Below, in pieces: positions 1-10,339 of a stretch of 64,000 nt of DNA. Position 1 is the stretch's first letter, and every line of letters begins with the position of its first letter. The notes under the pieces are model-generated. The model did no database searches. It was not told the origin of the DNA and saw only the letters and a program-made list of their open reading frames with translations. Made by a program: the position numbers and the translations under genes. Source of the DNA: Streptomyces sp. DvalAA-43 (GTDB lineage Bacteria > Actinomycetota > Actinomycetes > Streptomycetales > Streptomycetaceae); NCBI RefSeq assembly GCF_900091725.1, contig NZ_FMBW01000094.1, positions 246,999 to 310,998 of the forward strand, read 5' to 3'.

Positions 1-659
1 TCGGCCGTGTACCGGCGCACCGCGGAACCGTCCCAGAGGGCGACCCAGACGGCCCCCTCGGCGTCGACCGTCAGCCCGTCGGGGAAGCCCGCCCCCTCCT
101 CGACGGTGGCGAACGGTCGCCGGTTGACGGCGTGTTCGCCGTCGAAGTCGAAGACGTCGACGCGGCGCGTGGGGGTGTCGATGAAGTACATCAGCCGCCC
201 GTCCGGGCTCCATCCGACGCCGTTGCCGCACGCCACGGCGGGCAGCACCGGGGTCACCGCGCCATCGGCCGCGATCCGGGTGAGGCTGCCGCCGCCCGCG
301 GCGCCGTCGTAGCGCATGCTGCCCGCCCACAGCGCCCCGTCCGGCGCGACCGCCGCGTCGTTGCCGCGCCGGCCCGGCACCGGGTCGTGGACCAGCCAGC
401 GGAAGGCGCCGTCGGGGTCGTACAGGCCGATGCCGTCGCGGAGATTGACCACGAGCCCGCCTCCGGCGCGGGGCTTGGCCGCGCCGACGTGCTGTTCGGT
501 CGCCATCACCGTACGGCGGTGGCTCACCGGGTCGTAGGTGTGCACGCGCGCGGAGACGATGTCGACCCAGATCAACCGCCCGGCGGCCGCGTCCCACGTC
601 GGACCCTCGCCGAGTTCGGCCTGTTCGGGTACGGCCACGTCCAGGCCTGTGCCGCTCAA
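1..659 (-). CDS. SMP-30/gluconolactonase family protein (C-terminus off the window)
   Basis: Reading the minus strand leftwards from 659 gives an open frame that runs off the window edge. It starts MSGTGLDVAVPEQAELGEGP and carries the family signature GEGPTWD near residue 20, a propeller-repeat GRRGNDAAVAPDGALW, and GFPDGLTVDAEGAVWVA further on. These are hallmarks of the six-bladed SMP-30/gluconolactonase beta-propeller, whose members hydrolyse sugar lactones or organophosphates using one divalent metal. About 219 residues are visible of the usual ~290. I chose a TTG start at 659 because GAGGGG lies about 8 nt upstream and no ATG fits. It is divergent from the lipid phosphatase gene. The substrate cannot be inferred. 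Confidence 0.85.
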   Translation of the reverse strand, partial: MSGTGLDVAVPEQAELGEGPTWDAAAGRLIWVDIVSARVHTYDPVSHRRTVMATEQHVGAAKPRAGGGLVVNLRDGIGLYDPDGAFRWLVHDPVPGRRGNDAAVAPDGALWAGSMRYDGAAGGGSLTRIAADGAVTPVLPAVACGNGVGWSPDGRLMYFIDTPTRRVDVFDFDGEHAVNRRPFATVEEGAGFPDGLTVDAEGAVWVALWDGSAVRRYTA

Positions 660-1010
660 TGTCTCGCCCCTCGTGGTGTCCGGGCCGACCGGAGAGCCCG
701 TCGGCGCCCTCGGCCGCGAGACCCACCGGCTCCCTCTCGTGTTCCTCGGTCCGGCGGATCACCGGAATCACGCACTCAGCGTAGACGTGCGGCCATGGCG
801 TCGGCACAGCGGCCGCGTGATGCCGGGGCCCGGTCGGGGCAGGGCGTTCAGGTTCATCGGCCGGACGACCCGGCCTGCCGGCAGGCACCGGCGAGGGCCT
901 CGCCGGGAGGGCGCGGACCGCCCTTCGAGAGGTCCCGCCCATCCGGTCCGACCGAGTGGTGCGAGCGCGCCTCCTGGTTCGGCGCGGCCTGGCGGGGTAG
1001 GCGCTGTCCC
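660..1010. other. Divergent intergenic region, 351 bp
   Basis: This lies between the 5' ends of the SMP-30 gene and the PAP2/diacylglycerol kinase gene. Open frames cross it but have arginine/proline-rich shadow compositions and no family signature. It should hold the two divergent promoters; I could not place convincing -10/-35 boxes or a strong inverted repeat. Confidence 0.5.
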
Positions 1011-2528
1011 ATGTCTGCACCGTTCTCAGCCTCGCGCATCCCGTTCACCCGCCCGTCGTCCACCGCGCTCCGCGAGGTGCTGCACCGCCGCGATCTCGCC
1101 GCGTTCCGGGGCCTGGCCCACCGGAACTGGCCGGGCGCCGGGCCGGTACTGCCACGGCTGAGCCGCACCGCCGATCACGGACTCCTGTGGCTGGGCGCCG
1201 CGGCCGGGCTGGCGGCGCTGGGCGGCAACGCGCGGGCGCGGCGGGCCGCCCTGCGCGGAATCGCCTCGCTGGGCGTGGCTTCGGCCGTGACCAACATCCT
1301 CGGCAAGAGCGCGGTACGCCGACAGCGTCCGCTGCTGGACGCCGTGCCGGTGGTACGGCGGCTCGCGCGTCAGCCGGTCACCACGTCCTTCCCCTCCGGA
1401 CACGCCGCGTCGGCTGCGGCGTTCGCCACGGGCGTGGCCCTCGAATCGAAGGGCTGGGGAGCGGTGGTGGCGCCGCTCGCCCTTTCCGTCGCCGCGTCCC
1501 GCGTCTATACCGGAGTCCACTATCCGAGTGATGTGCTGGCCGGTGCGGTGCTCGGTGTGGGCGCCGCGCTGGCTCTGCGCGGTGTCGTCCCGACCCGCGG
1601 GCAGCTGCCGGCACCGGGCCGCCCGCCCGGTCACGCGCCCGCGCTGCCGACCGGCCAGGACCTGGTGGTCGTGGTCAACGAGGAGTCGGGCACCGCGACG
1701 GCGACGGCCTCGCTGGTGCGGAGCGCGCTGCCGGATGCCGAGGTGGTGGAGTGCGCCCCCGACGAGCTCTCCGCCGAACTGGAGAAGGCGGCGGGCCGGG
1801 GCAGGGCCCTGGGGGTGTGCGGCGGGGACGGCACGGTCAACCGGGCCGCGGCCGTCGCCGCCCTGCACGGCGTGCCGCTGGCGGTGTTTCCGGGCGGGAC
1901 GCTGAACCACTTCGCCTACGACCTGGGCATCGAGACCGTGGACGACACCTGTACGGCGCTGATCGCCGGCGATGCGGTCCGGGTCGACCTCGGCCGCTTC
2001 CGGCCCGGTCCCGAGGGTCCCGGCGGTGCTCACGGCTACTTCCTCAACGCCTTCAGCATGGGCGTCTATCCCGAACTGGTACGGGCCCGTGAGCGCTGGG
2101 CCCCCAAGGTCGGAGGCTGGCCGGCGGGCGTGCTCGCGGCCTGGAAGGTGCTGCGCGGGGACCGTCCGCTGGAGGTGGAACTGGAGGGGCGGCGGCGCCC
2201 GTTGTGGCTGCTGTTCGTGGGCAATGGGATGTTCCAGCGCGTGGGTCCGGCACCGGGCCGTCGGCACAACCTCGCGGACGGCCTGCTGGATGTCCGGGTG
2301 GTGCACGGCGGCCGTGCGCCGGGGCTGCGCCTGCTCGCCGCGGCCGTCGCGGGTCCGCTCACCCGCTCCCCCGTCCACGCGGCACAACGGCGCCACCGGG
2401 TGCGGATCACCGGCCTGACACCCGGCACTCCTTACGCGTTCGACGGCGAAGTCGCCTACAGCCGGGACGAGTTGTTGGTCGACAAGCTTCCGGAGGCGCT
2501 GACGGTGTACTGCCCCATGCCGGTGTAG
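1011..2528 (+). CDS. PAP2 phosphatase - diacylglycerol/sphingosine kinase-like fusion protein
   Basis: A 505-residue two-domain protein. The N-terminal half is a membrane type-2 phosphatidic-acid phosphatase with all three catalytic motifs: KSAVRRQRP (99-107), PSGH (128-131) and SRVYTGVHYPSD (163-174). The C-terminal half, from about residue 216, is a DAGK-catalytic (LCB5/YegS-like) lipid kinase domain with GGDGT (271-275) and FPGGTLNHFA (from 293). Known PAP2-DAGK fusions in actinobacteria pair a lipid phosphate phosphatase with a lipid kinase; the substrate here is unknown. Hydrophobic segments lie around 60-95 and 130-190. The open frame extends far upstream, but family similarity begins only after the ATG at 1011, with a weak GGGG about 13 nt upstream. 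A strong terminator hairpin follows the stop. Confidence 0.88.
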   Translation: MSAPFSASRIPFTRPSSTALREVLHRRDLAAFRGLAHRNWPGAGPVLPRLSRTADHGLLWLGAAAGLAALGGNARARRAALRGIASLGVASAVTNILGKSAVRRQRPLLDAVPVVRRLARQPVTTSFPSGHAASAAAFATGVALESKGWGAVVAPLALSVAASRVYTGVHYPSDVLAGAVLGVGAALALRGVVPTRGQLPAPGRPPGHAPALPTGQDLVVVVNEESGTATATASLVRSALPDAEVVECAPDELSAELEKAAGRGRALGVCGGDGTVNRAAAVAALHGVPLAVFPGGTLNHFAYDLGIETVDDTCTALIAGDAVRVDLGRFRPGPEGPGGAHGYFLNAFSMGVYPELVRARERWAPKVGGWPAGVLAAWKVLRGDRPLEVELEGRRRPLWLLFVGNGMFQRVGPAPGRRHNLADGLLDVRVVHGGRAPGLRLLAAAVAGPLTRSPVHAAQRRHRVRITGLTPGTPYAFDGEVAYSRDELLVDKLPEALTVYCPMPV

Positions 2529-2575
2529 CGAAGCGCCCGGAGAACAGCCACGCCCGGACGAGCCGGACGGACCAG

Positions 2576-2602
2576 GGGCGGCCGACGCCGAGTCGGCCGC
2601 CC
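2576..2602. terminator. Hairpin terminator after PAP2/DAGK gene
   Basis: Perfect 11-bp stem (GGGCGGCCGAC against GTCGGCCGCCC) with a 5-nt loop, 47 nt after the stop codon. There is no U-tract, which is normal for high-GC actinobacteria. Confidence 0.7.
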
Positions 2603-2777
2603 TTCCGTGTCCCGGCCCGCCGGGATGCCCTCCCGCACACCGGCCACCAACCACGTGCCGTCCACATATCAAGACGCGTATCTCAATATTCGACATCGGC
2701 GCGTACGGTGTCGCTGACGATCAGCCCTTCGCGGGGCCCGCGTCCGGGCTCCGCGCACCGAGGAAGGATCCACGGCC

Positions 2778-3587
2778 ATGCCGAAGGAGACCGCCGTCTA
2801 CACCCACGGCCACCAGGAACCGGCGCTGCGCTCGCACCGCTGGCGCACCGCCGCCAACTCCGCGGCCTATCTGATCGACGAGCTCCGCCCCGGCCTGACC
2901 GTGCTGGACGTCGGCTGCGGGCCGGGCACCATCACCGCGGACCTGGCCGCGCTGGTCGCTCCCGGCCGGGTGACCGCCGTCGAGACCACCGAGGAGATCC
3001 TGTCCCAGGCCGCCGGGGTCGCGGCCGAACGCGGTCTGGAAAACGTCGAGTTCACCGTCGCCGACGTACACGCGCTGGAATTTCCCGACGACTCCTTCGA
3101 CGTCGTCCACGCCCATCAGGTGCTCCAGCACGTGGGCGACCCGGTGCAGGCGCTGCGCGAGATGCGGCGGGTCTGCCGCCCCGGCGGCGTCGTCGCGGTC
3201 CGCGACAGCGACTACGCGGCGATGGCCTGGTATCCGGAGTTTCCCGGCCTGGACGACTGGCTGGACCTGTACCGCCGGGTCGCCCGCGCCAACGGCGGCG
3301 AGCCGGACGCGGGCCGCCGGCTGCTCTCCTGGGTCCGCCGGGCCGGTTTCACCGACATCACCCCGACCACCGGCAGCTGGTGTTTCGCCACCCCGGAGAG
3401 CCGGGCCTGGTGGAGCGGCATGTGGGCGGACCGCACGGTCGGTTCGACGTACGCGGAGATGGCCGTCACCGGCGGCCATGCGAGCACCGGGGAACTGGCG
3501 GAGATCGCCGCCGCCTGGCGCGAGTGGGGCACGGGGGACGACGCCTGGTTCATGGTTCCGCACGGCGAGGTGCTCTGCCGGGCCTGA
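2778..3587 (+). CDS. Class I SAM-dependent methyltransferase
   Basis: A 269-residue soluble protein. Motif I VLDVGCGPG (42-50) binds SAM, followed by the acidic residue of strand 2 (VTAVETTEEIL) and a motif-IV-like VADVHALEFPDDSFDVVHAHQVLQH stretch read in two parts (VADVHALEFPDDSFDVV, then HAHQVLQH). RPGG near residue 135 is the usual post-motif turn. It resembles UbiE/Methyltransf_11 small-molecule methyltransferases. The start at 2778 is supported by GGAAGGA about 11 nt upstream. It is a single-gene unit between the PAP2/DAGK terminator and the VOC gene. The substrate is not predictable. Confidence 0.85.
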   Translation: MPKETAVYTHGHQEPALRSHRWRTAANSAAYLIDELRPGLTVLDVGCGPGTITADLAALVAPGRVTAVETTEEILSQAAGVAAERGLENVEFTVADVHALEFPDDSFDVVHAHQVLQHVGDPVQALREMRRVCRPGGVVAVRDSDYAAMAWYPEFPGLDDWLDLYRRVARANGGEPDAGRRLLSWVRRAGFTDITPTTGSWCFATPESRAWWSGMWADRTVGSTYAEMAVTGGHASTGELAEIAAAWREWGTGDDAWFMVPHGEVLCRA

Positions 3588-3634
3588 GCGCGCCTCTGCC
3601 CGCCGAATCGATCACGCGCCGATGGGCCGCCAAC

Positions 3635-3640
3635 TACCCT
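3635..3640 (+). promoter_or_regulatory. Putative -10 box for a leaderless VOC transcript
   Basis: TACCCT ends 7 nt before the A of the ATG at 3648, so transcription would start on the start codon itself, a common arrangement in Streptomyces. There is no ribosome-binding site. I found no convincing -35. Confidence 0.4.
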
Positions 3641-3647
3641 TGTGCGC

Positions 3648-4007
3648 ATGGATATTCTGGGAACCACGCTCCGTATCTGCGTCGACGACCTGGAGGCCGC
3701 GGTGGCCTTCTACGAGAACCTCACGGGCAGTTCGGCGCTCCGTTTCGAGCGGGGCGGGGTGTCGGTCGCCGCGATCAGCTGCTTCCTCCTGATGAGCGGC
3801 CCGGAGGCGGAGTTGGAGATCCTGCGCAAGGTGACGGCGACGATCGCGGTGAAGGACGTCGACGACGCGCACGCCGCCCTGACCCGCGTCGGTGCCCGGA
3901 TCCTGGCGGGTCCGGTACCGACGCCGGTCGGCCGCAATCTGATCGCCGTGCACCCCGACGGTTCGGTCTTCGAGTACGTCGACCGGAGCCTGCCGTCCGG
4001 CCCGTGA
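3648..4007 (+). CDS. VOC/glyoxalase-fold protein
   Basis: A 119-residue single-module vicinal-oxygen-chelate protein. It begins DILGTTLRICVDDLEAAVAF, the typical first beta-alpha-beta unit, and ends with the second module (GRNLIAVHPDGSVFEYVDRS), where H and E are at usual metal-ligand positions. VOC members include glyoxalase I, dioxygenases and antibiotic-binding proteins; nothing here fixes the activity. The ATG at 3648 is preferred over the GTG at 3642 because a -10 box ends at 3640, which would leave the GTG inside the promoter. The stop codon sits in the loop of a terminator hairpin. Confidence 0.75.
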   Translation: MDILGTTLRICVDDLEAAVAFYENLTGSSALRFERGGVSVAAISCFLLMSGPEAELEILRKVTATIAVKDVDDAHAALTRVGARILAGPVPTPVGRNLIAVHPDGSVFEYVDRSLPSGP

Positions 4008-4039
4008 GGACCGGACGGCGGACGGGACCGGATCCCGTC
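3992..4039. terminator. Bidirectional terminator, two adjacent hairpins
   Basis: Hairpin one (3992-4019) is a perfect 9-bp stem, GCCGTCCGG/CCGGACGGC, with a 10-nt loop holding the TGA of the VOC gene. Hairpin two (4021-4039) is GACGGGA/TCCCGTC with a 5-nt loop and reaches into the stop region of the converging DUF5107 gene. Confidence 0.65.
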
Positions 4040-6008
4040 AGCTCTTGGGGCGCATCCGGTAGTTGTACATGTCGGGCAGCGGCTCGTCGGTGATCCGGGC
4101 CCACACCTCGTCCAGGATCTCCGCGCCCTCGCGCAGATCCGCGACCTCGAAGCCCTCGTCGAAGACGGCCCGCGCGGCGGGCCGGTCGCCCTCGGCGATC
4201 AGCAGCCGGGCCTCCAGCAGACGGAAGCGGCCGCGCTGCCGGACCGCCGGGGGCAGCGCCGCCCACACCGCCCGGACCGTCTCGGTGCGCCCTGCTTTCA
4301 GCAGCGCCTCCATCGCCTCCCGGCCCAGTGCCGCCGCGGCCGCCGTCCAGGCCTCGTCCTCGTCACTGCGGTCCGCGCACAGCTCCTCGAACGCCTCGCC
4401 ACAGAGGTCCGCGGCCCGGTCCCACTGACGGCCCTCCTCGGCGGCGACGGCGAGACATCTCAGCAGCGGCCAGCGGGACGGGGCGAGCGCCAGCCCGCGT
4501 TCCCAGCTGCGCACCGCCTGGGCGCGGTCGCCGGCATGCCACTGGGCGACGCCCAGGTGGTATTCGGTGAGGGGTTCGGCGGGCGCCGTCTCCAGCATGT
4601 CGCGCCAGTGCGGGGAGACCAGGGAAGGGCCGGGCGGGACCGCCGGGTCCGGTGCGGGGAAGGTGCCATGATCCAGCAACTCCAGCCAGGGCCCCTGCTG
4701 TTCGCCGAGGGTGGAGTCGGCGAAGGGGGTGCCGGGAAGTTCGTACTTCCCTCGCCGGACCTCCAGCGCGCCCCAGCCCGAGCCGGTGGCGAGCGACTCA
4801 CCGGGCTCGGTGTCGGCGCAGCGGCGCCAGGCGGTGTAGGCGGCCTCGACATCGGTGCGTGGCAGCGCCTCGGCCAGCCGCTGTTCGGTCTCGGCGCGGG
4901 CCGCCGCCCAGTCCTCGCCGTGCACGGCGCGCGGGTCCGCGGACAGCGGCCCGTACGATTCCAGCCAGCTGAACTCGGCGCCCGGTTCCAGGGGGACGTG
5001 CTCCAGCTGGGTGCGGGCGAGTCCGGCCTGGATCTCGGCGTAACCGACGGTGCCGGGCTCGGTCAGCCACTCCTGCCAGCGCCGCCCGCCCGCGCCGCCG
5101 CCCCAGAGGAAGAGCTTCCGGCCGCGCAGCAGATCGGTCGAGGTCTGGACGAGCCCGTGGCCGTTTTCGTCGAGCGAGGCTATCCAGCGGCGGGCGCCGT
5201 CGGGCACCTCGTAGAAGTAGTCGGCGGGGAAGTCGCCGCGCAGCGGGTACGTACGGTCCACGGTGCCGCTCACGGGCACCGGGACCCGGCTCAGGGTCCG
5301 CTCGTACCCAAAGTGCCACGCCTCGTCCGCGGGGGCCAGCACACGGGTGCGTTCGCCTTCGGGCACGGCGATGTTGGACCACCAGTACACGGGTGCGGTG
5401 TGTTCGTGCGGATTGCGGATCCGTACGCCGACGTGCAGGAAGTCGGAGTCCTCGGGCAGCCACAGGTCCACCTGGAACGGCAGGTCGCGCAGCCGCTCCC
5501 ATTCCCAGAGGCGGACCATCTCGCCCCCGTCCGGCGCGGGGACGCGGGCCGCGTGGAGCGGGGCGCAGGAGAGCGTGGTGTGGCCGGTGGCGCCGATGTT
5601 CCACTCGATGCCGCCGGAGAACCAGGCGCCGTTGAGCGCGAAGTCGGCGGGCTGGAGCACCGGGTTGGTGTAGAGCAGTTCGCGGCCGGTCGGCTTGTGG
5701 TGGAGGGAGTGGATCCGCCCGCCGAGTCCGGGCAGGACGGTGGCCCGCAGCCGGTCGTTCTCGATGACGATCGCATCGAGACCGGTGGCGGTCCGCTCAC
5801 GGCCGTAGCCGTCGAGGATGCGCACCGGCAGCACCGTGGTCAGCGGCCGATAGCCGATCTGGCGTGCCATGTCGCGTGGCAGCGCGGCCCGGTCGCGTTC
5901 GTCGATCACATGCATCTCGTCGAGCGGCCGCAACGCGGGCAGCGGATTCTCCGGGCCCAGCGGCGCGGCGGGCAGAGTCAGTACGGCACGTCGTACGGTC
6001 GTGGCCAA
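4038..6008 (-). CDS. DUF5107 domain protein with C-terminal TPR-like helices
   Basis: A 656-residue cytoplasmic protein. The N-terminal two-thirds match the DUF5107 family of carbohydrate-associated beta-sandwich proteins: RATVLPGLGGRIHSLHH, FSGGIEWNIGATGHT, and a W-rich stretch ending FLWGGGAGGRRWQEWL. The last ~200 residues are alanine/leucine-rich helical repeats (EYHLGVAQWHAGDRAQAVRS, then ADLCGEAFEELCADRSDEDE) that look like TPRs. The family resembles galactose-mutarotase-fold proteins and may recognise glycans; the biochemical role is unknown. TTG at 6008 is the likely start because GAGG lies about 7 nt upstream and earlier frame codons show no family similarity. It is monocistronic and converges on the VOC gene. 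Confidence 0.8.
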   Translation of the reverse strand: MATTVRRAVLTLPAAPLGPENPLPALRPLDEMHVIDERDRAALPRDMARQIGYRPLTTVLPVRILDGYGRERTATGLDAIVIENDRLRATVLPGLGGRIHSLHHKPTGRELLYTNPVLQPADFALNGAWFSGGIEWNIGATGHTTLSCAPLHAARVPAPDGGEMVRLWEWERLRDLPFQVDLWLPEDSDFLHVGVRIRNPHEHTAPVYWWSNIAVPEGERTRVLAPADEAWHFGYERTLSRVPVPVSGTVDRTYPLRGDFPADYFYEVPDGARRWIASLDENGHGLVQTSTDLLRGRKLFLWGGGAGGRRWQEWLTEPGTVGYAEIQAGLARTQLEHVPLEPGAEFSWLESYGPLSADPRAVHGEDWAAARAETEQRLAEALPRTDVEAAYTAWRRCADTEPGESLATGSGWGALEVRRGKYELPGTPFADSTLGEQQGPWLELLDHGTFPAPDPAVPPGPSLVSPHWRDMLETAPAEPLTEYHLGVAQWHAGDRAQAVRSWERGLALAPSRWPLLRCLAVAAEEGRQWDRAADLCGEAFEELCADRSDEDEAWTAAAAALGREAMEALLKAGRTETVRAVWAALPPAVRQRGRFRLLEARLLIAEGDRPAARAVFDEGFEVADLREGAEILDEVWARITDEPLPDMYNYRMRPKS

Positions 6009-6250
6009 GACAACCTCGCTCCCTCGCACGGGACGCCGCAGGTCCGGGCGTCCCCGATGACCATGGAACACGCTGGACAACGGCCGGGCCAGGGGCACTG
6101 CCGTCAGACTTCGGCAAAGTACCTCGGGGCGTCCCCGGCACCGCCCGATAATGCGCGTGCGCCCCGCCCGTACCGCCGTACTCTTGGCCCCCGACGATTC
6201 ATGACGGTGGCCGGTGCGCCACACACGGACAGAACGCGGAGCGGAACACG

Positions 6251-6604
6251 ATGAGCACGCAGCACACCTACCGAGTGATCGTGCGCGGCACCTGGGACGG
6301 CCTGACGGACGGGGCCCGCGCCCGGCTGCTGTCCGAGGTGGACGGACACGGGCTGAGCGCGATGCAGTTCACCGAGGAGGGCTCGCTCGCGTACGACCGT
6401 GTGCTCAAGCACTTCAGCTTCCGGTACGTGGTCGTCTCCGGCGCCGACGACGGCGAGGAGATGGCGGGCGCGATCGCCGAGGACCGCGCGGAGACCTACC
6501 TCAACGAGCAGGGGTACGGCCATGGCGCGCTGCGGTCCACGGTGACGGACATGGACACGATGAAGATCAACTACAAGGGCCGGCGAGGTCCGGGGGCGGC
6601 GTGA
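6251..6604 (+). CDS. DUF6204 family protein
   Basis: A 117-residue acidic protein that I recognise as the DUF6204 family common in Streptomyces: it opens HTYRVIVRGTWDGLT and closes DMDTMKINYKGRRG. No catalytic motif, membrane segment or signal peptide is visible. GGAG-like sequence (GCGGA) precedes the ATG. It is divergent from the DUF5107 gene. Function unknown. Confidence 0.8.
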   Translation: MSTQHTYRVIVRGTWDGLTDGARARLLSEVDGHGLSAMQFTEEGSLAYDRVLKHFSFRYVVVSGADDGEEMAGAIAEDRAETYLNEQGYGHGALRSTVTDMDTMKINYKGRRGPGAA

Positions 6605-6797
6605 CGGCGGGCCGACGGCCGCTGCGGAGACGCTGACCCTCCTCGGCACTTTCCAGGCAGAGCGGGTCGGCGGGTTTCTGCGGGATGAACGCCGCCCGTG
6701 TTCACCAGTGCCCGCTTCGTCAAGGTCCCGTCAAGGCTGGAGGGAATCGGACACGGGAGCGTCCGTTCCGATTACACCTGAGGTGGAGGCGGGGCTC

Positions 6798-7589
6798 ATG
6801 GTTCTTTACCTCACCAGGGGGCAGGTGGCGGTCGGGGCCGCTCTCGTGCTGCCGCCGGCCGTGTGCGCGGTGCTGGTGCCCTTCCGGGCCGACATGCCCG
6901 ACACCGACATGGTCCTCGTGCTCGTCCTCGCCGTGGTTGCCGTGGCCGCCCTGGGACACTGTCTGGCCGGTGCGCTGACGGCCCTGTCCGCGGCGGCGTG
7001 GTTCGACCTCTTCGTCATCCATCCCCATCGACAGTTCGCCGACGTCATCACCGCCGTGCTGTTCCTCGTCGTCGGCATCTCCGTTTCCCGGCTGGCGGCC
7101 CGGGGCCGGGAACTCAAGGCAGCCGCCCTCACCGACGACGACTACCTGGCGCAGATCCACCACACCGCCCGGCTGGCCGAGACCGGCACCAGCCCGCACC
7201 TGGTGATCGACCATGTGTGTCGGCAGCTCGTGGGACTGCTCGGATTGCGTGGCTGCCGCTTCGAGCACGGCAGCCCCGTAGGGAGCCCGCCTCGTCTGGA
7301 AGAGGACGGCAGCATCGCCTGGGGCGACCGGTGCTGGGATGCGGACCGCGACGGTCTGCCCCCTGAAGAGCTGGAGCTGAGGGCCATTCACCAGGGGCGC
7401 CTGCACGGCCGGTTCTTGCTTCGGCCCGCCCCCGGAGCAGCGCCCCCACTCGCCGCGCGTCTGGTCGCGGTGACCCTGGCCGGCCAGATCGGGGCGGAGC
7501 TCGACGCGGCCGGCCGACCTCGCATCGGCGCCCCCGGGATTCTGGTCACGTCAGCCTGGCCAGATCGTGGTTCAGGTCGACGACATTGA
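6798..7589 (+). CDS. DUF4118 membrane protein (KdpD-like sensor region without a kinase)
   Basis: A 263-residue protein whose first ~110 residues form the four-helix DUF4118 module found in KdpD: hydrophobic stretches around 5-30, 38-60, 62-75 and 84-105, with the KdpD-like FDLFVIHPHRQF. The rest resembles a degenerate GAF segment. There is no His-box or ATPase domain, so it cannot signal by itself. The start at 6798 follows GGAGG by 9 nt. Its last 44 nt overlap the 3' end of kdpC on the other strand. It may be a partner or remnant of the Kdp sensor; the gene next door encodes the transporter it would monitor. Confidence 0.75.
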   Translation: MVLYLTRGQVAVGAALVLPPAVCAVLVPFRADMPDTDMVLVLVLAVVAVAALGHCLAGALTALSAAAWFDLFVIHPHRQFADVITAVLFLVVGISVSRLAARGRELKAAALTDDDYLAQIHHTARLAETGTSPHLVIDHVCRQLVGLLGLRGCRFEHGSPVGSPPRLEEDGSIAWGDRCWDADRDGLPPEELELRAIHQGRLHGRFLLRPAPGAAPPLAARLVAVTLAGQIGAELDAAGRPRIGAPGILVTSAWPDRGSGRRH

Positions 7590-8175
7590 CGCGTTCCTGA
7601 CCCAGAAATCCGAGAACACGTCCTCGGACGTGTCGGGCGACCAGTCTCCTGACCGTGGAGGGGGCGAGACGGCGGGTCGTCGCGACACGGTTCACCTGCT
7701 CGTAGGCGTACGCCGGGGAGATCGCCGGGTCCAGTCCCGAGCCGCTGGCGGTGACGGCGTCCGCGGGGACGGACGCGGGCCGGACTCCGTCGGCGGCGGC
7801 GACGGCGGCACGTCGGTCCTTGACGGCCTTGACCAGGTCGGCGTTGTTCGGGCCCAGATTGGAGGCGCCCGAAACCGAGGGATCGTAGCCGCCGGCGGAC
7901 GGGCGGGGCTGGAACCACTTGGGGTCGGGGCGCGGTGTCTCCTTCCCGTCCCGGGGATTCCTCTTCGGCAGGAAAAAGTTCTGGCCGATGAGGCTGGAGG
8001 CCACCGGCGTGCCGTCCGTCGTCAGCAGGGAGCCGTTGGCCTGGTGGGAGAGGCCGGCCTGGGCGATTCCGGTGACGAGCAGCGGATAGGCGATGCCGGT
8101 GATCACGGTGAGGGCCAGCAGTATCCGCAGGGCGGCCATATGGTGCTGGAGTACGTGGGGCAGGTGGGTGCGCAC
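7546..8175 (-). CDS. kdpC: K(+)-transporting ATPase subunit C
   Basis: A 209-residue KdpC. One membrane helix (ALRILLALTVITGIAYPLLV) is followed by the KdpC signatures GSLIGQNF-type (ASSLIGQNF), SGASNLGPNN and GSGLDPAISPAYA. KdpC stabilises ATP binding in the KdpFABC potassium pump. It starts at GTG 8175, 34 nt after the kdpB stop. The C-terminal extension (RLVARHVRGRVLGFLGQERV) is the normal KdpC end. Its 3' end overlaps the DUF4118 gene by 44 nt. It is the last gene of the kdp operon. Confidence 0.95.
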   Translation of the reverse strand: MRTHLPHVLQHHMAALRILLALTVITGIAYPLLVTGIAQAGLSHQANGSLLTTDGTPVASSLIGQNFFLPKRNPRDGKETPRPDPKWFQPRPSAGGYDPSVSGASNLGPNNADLVKAVKDRRAAVAAADGVRPASVPADAVTASGSGLDPAISPAYAYEQVNRVATTRRLAPSTVRRLVARHVRGRVLGFLGQERVNVVDLNHDLARLT

Positions 8176-8209
8176 CCTGGGACCGCCTCTTCTCTCGTCG
8201 GGCCGCCCG

Positions 8210-10338
<2,129 letters not shown>

Positions 10339-10339
<1 letters not shown>

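Noticed and set aside
132..1010. N-terminal 293-codon extension of the PAP2/DAGK frame
   Set aside because: It is antisense to the SMP-30 gene and shows no family similarity; PAP2 similarity starts after the ATG at 1011.
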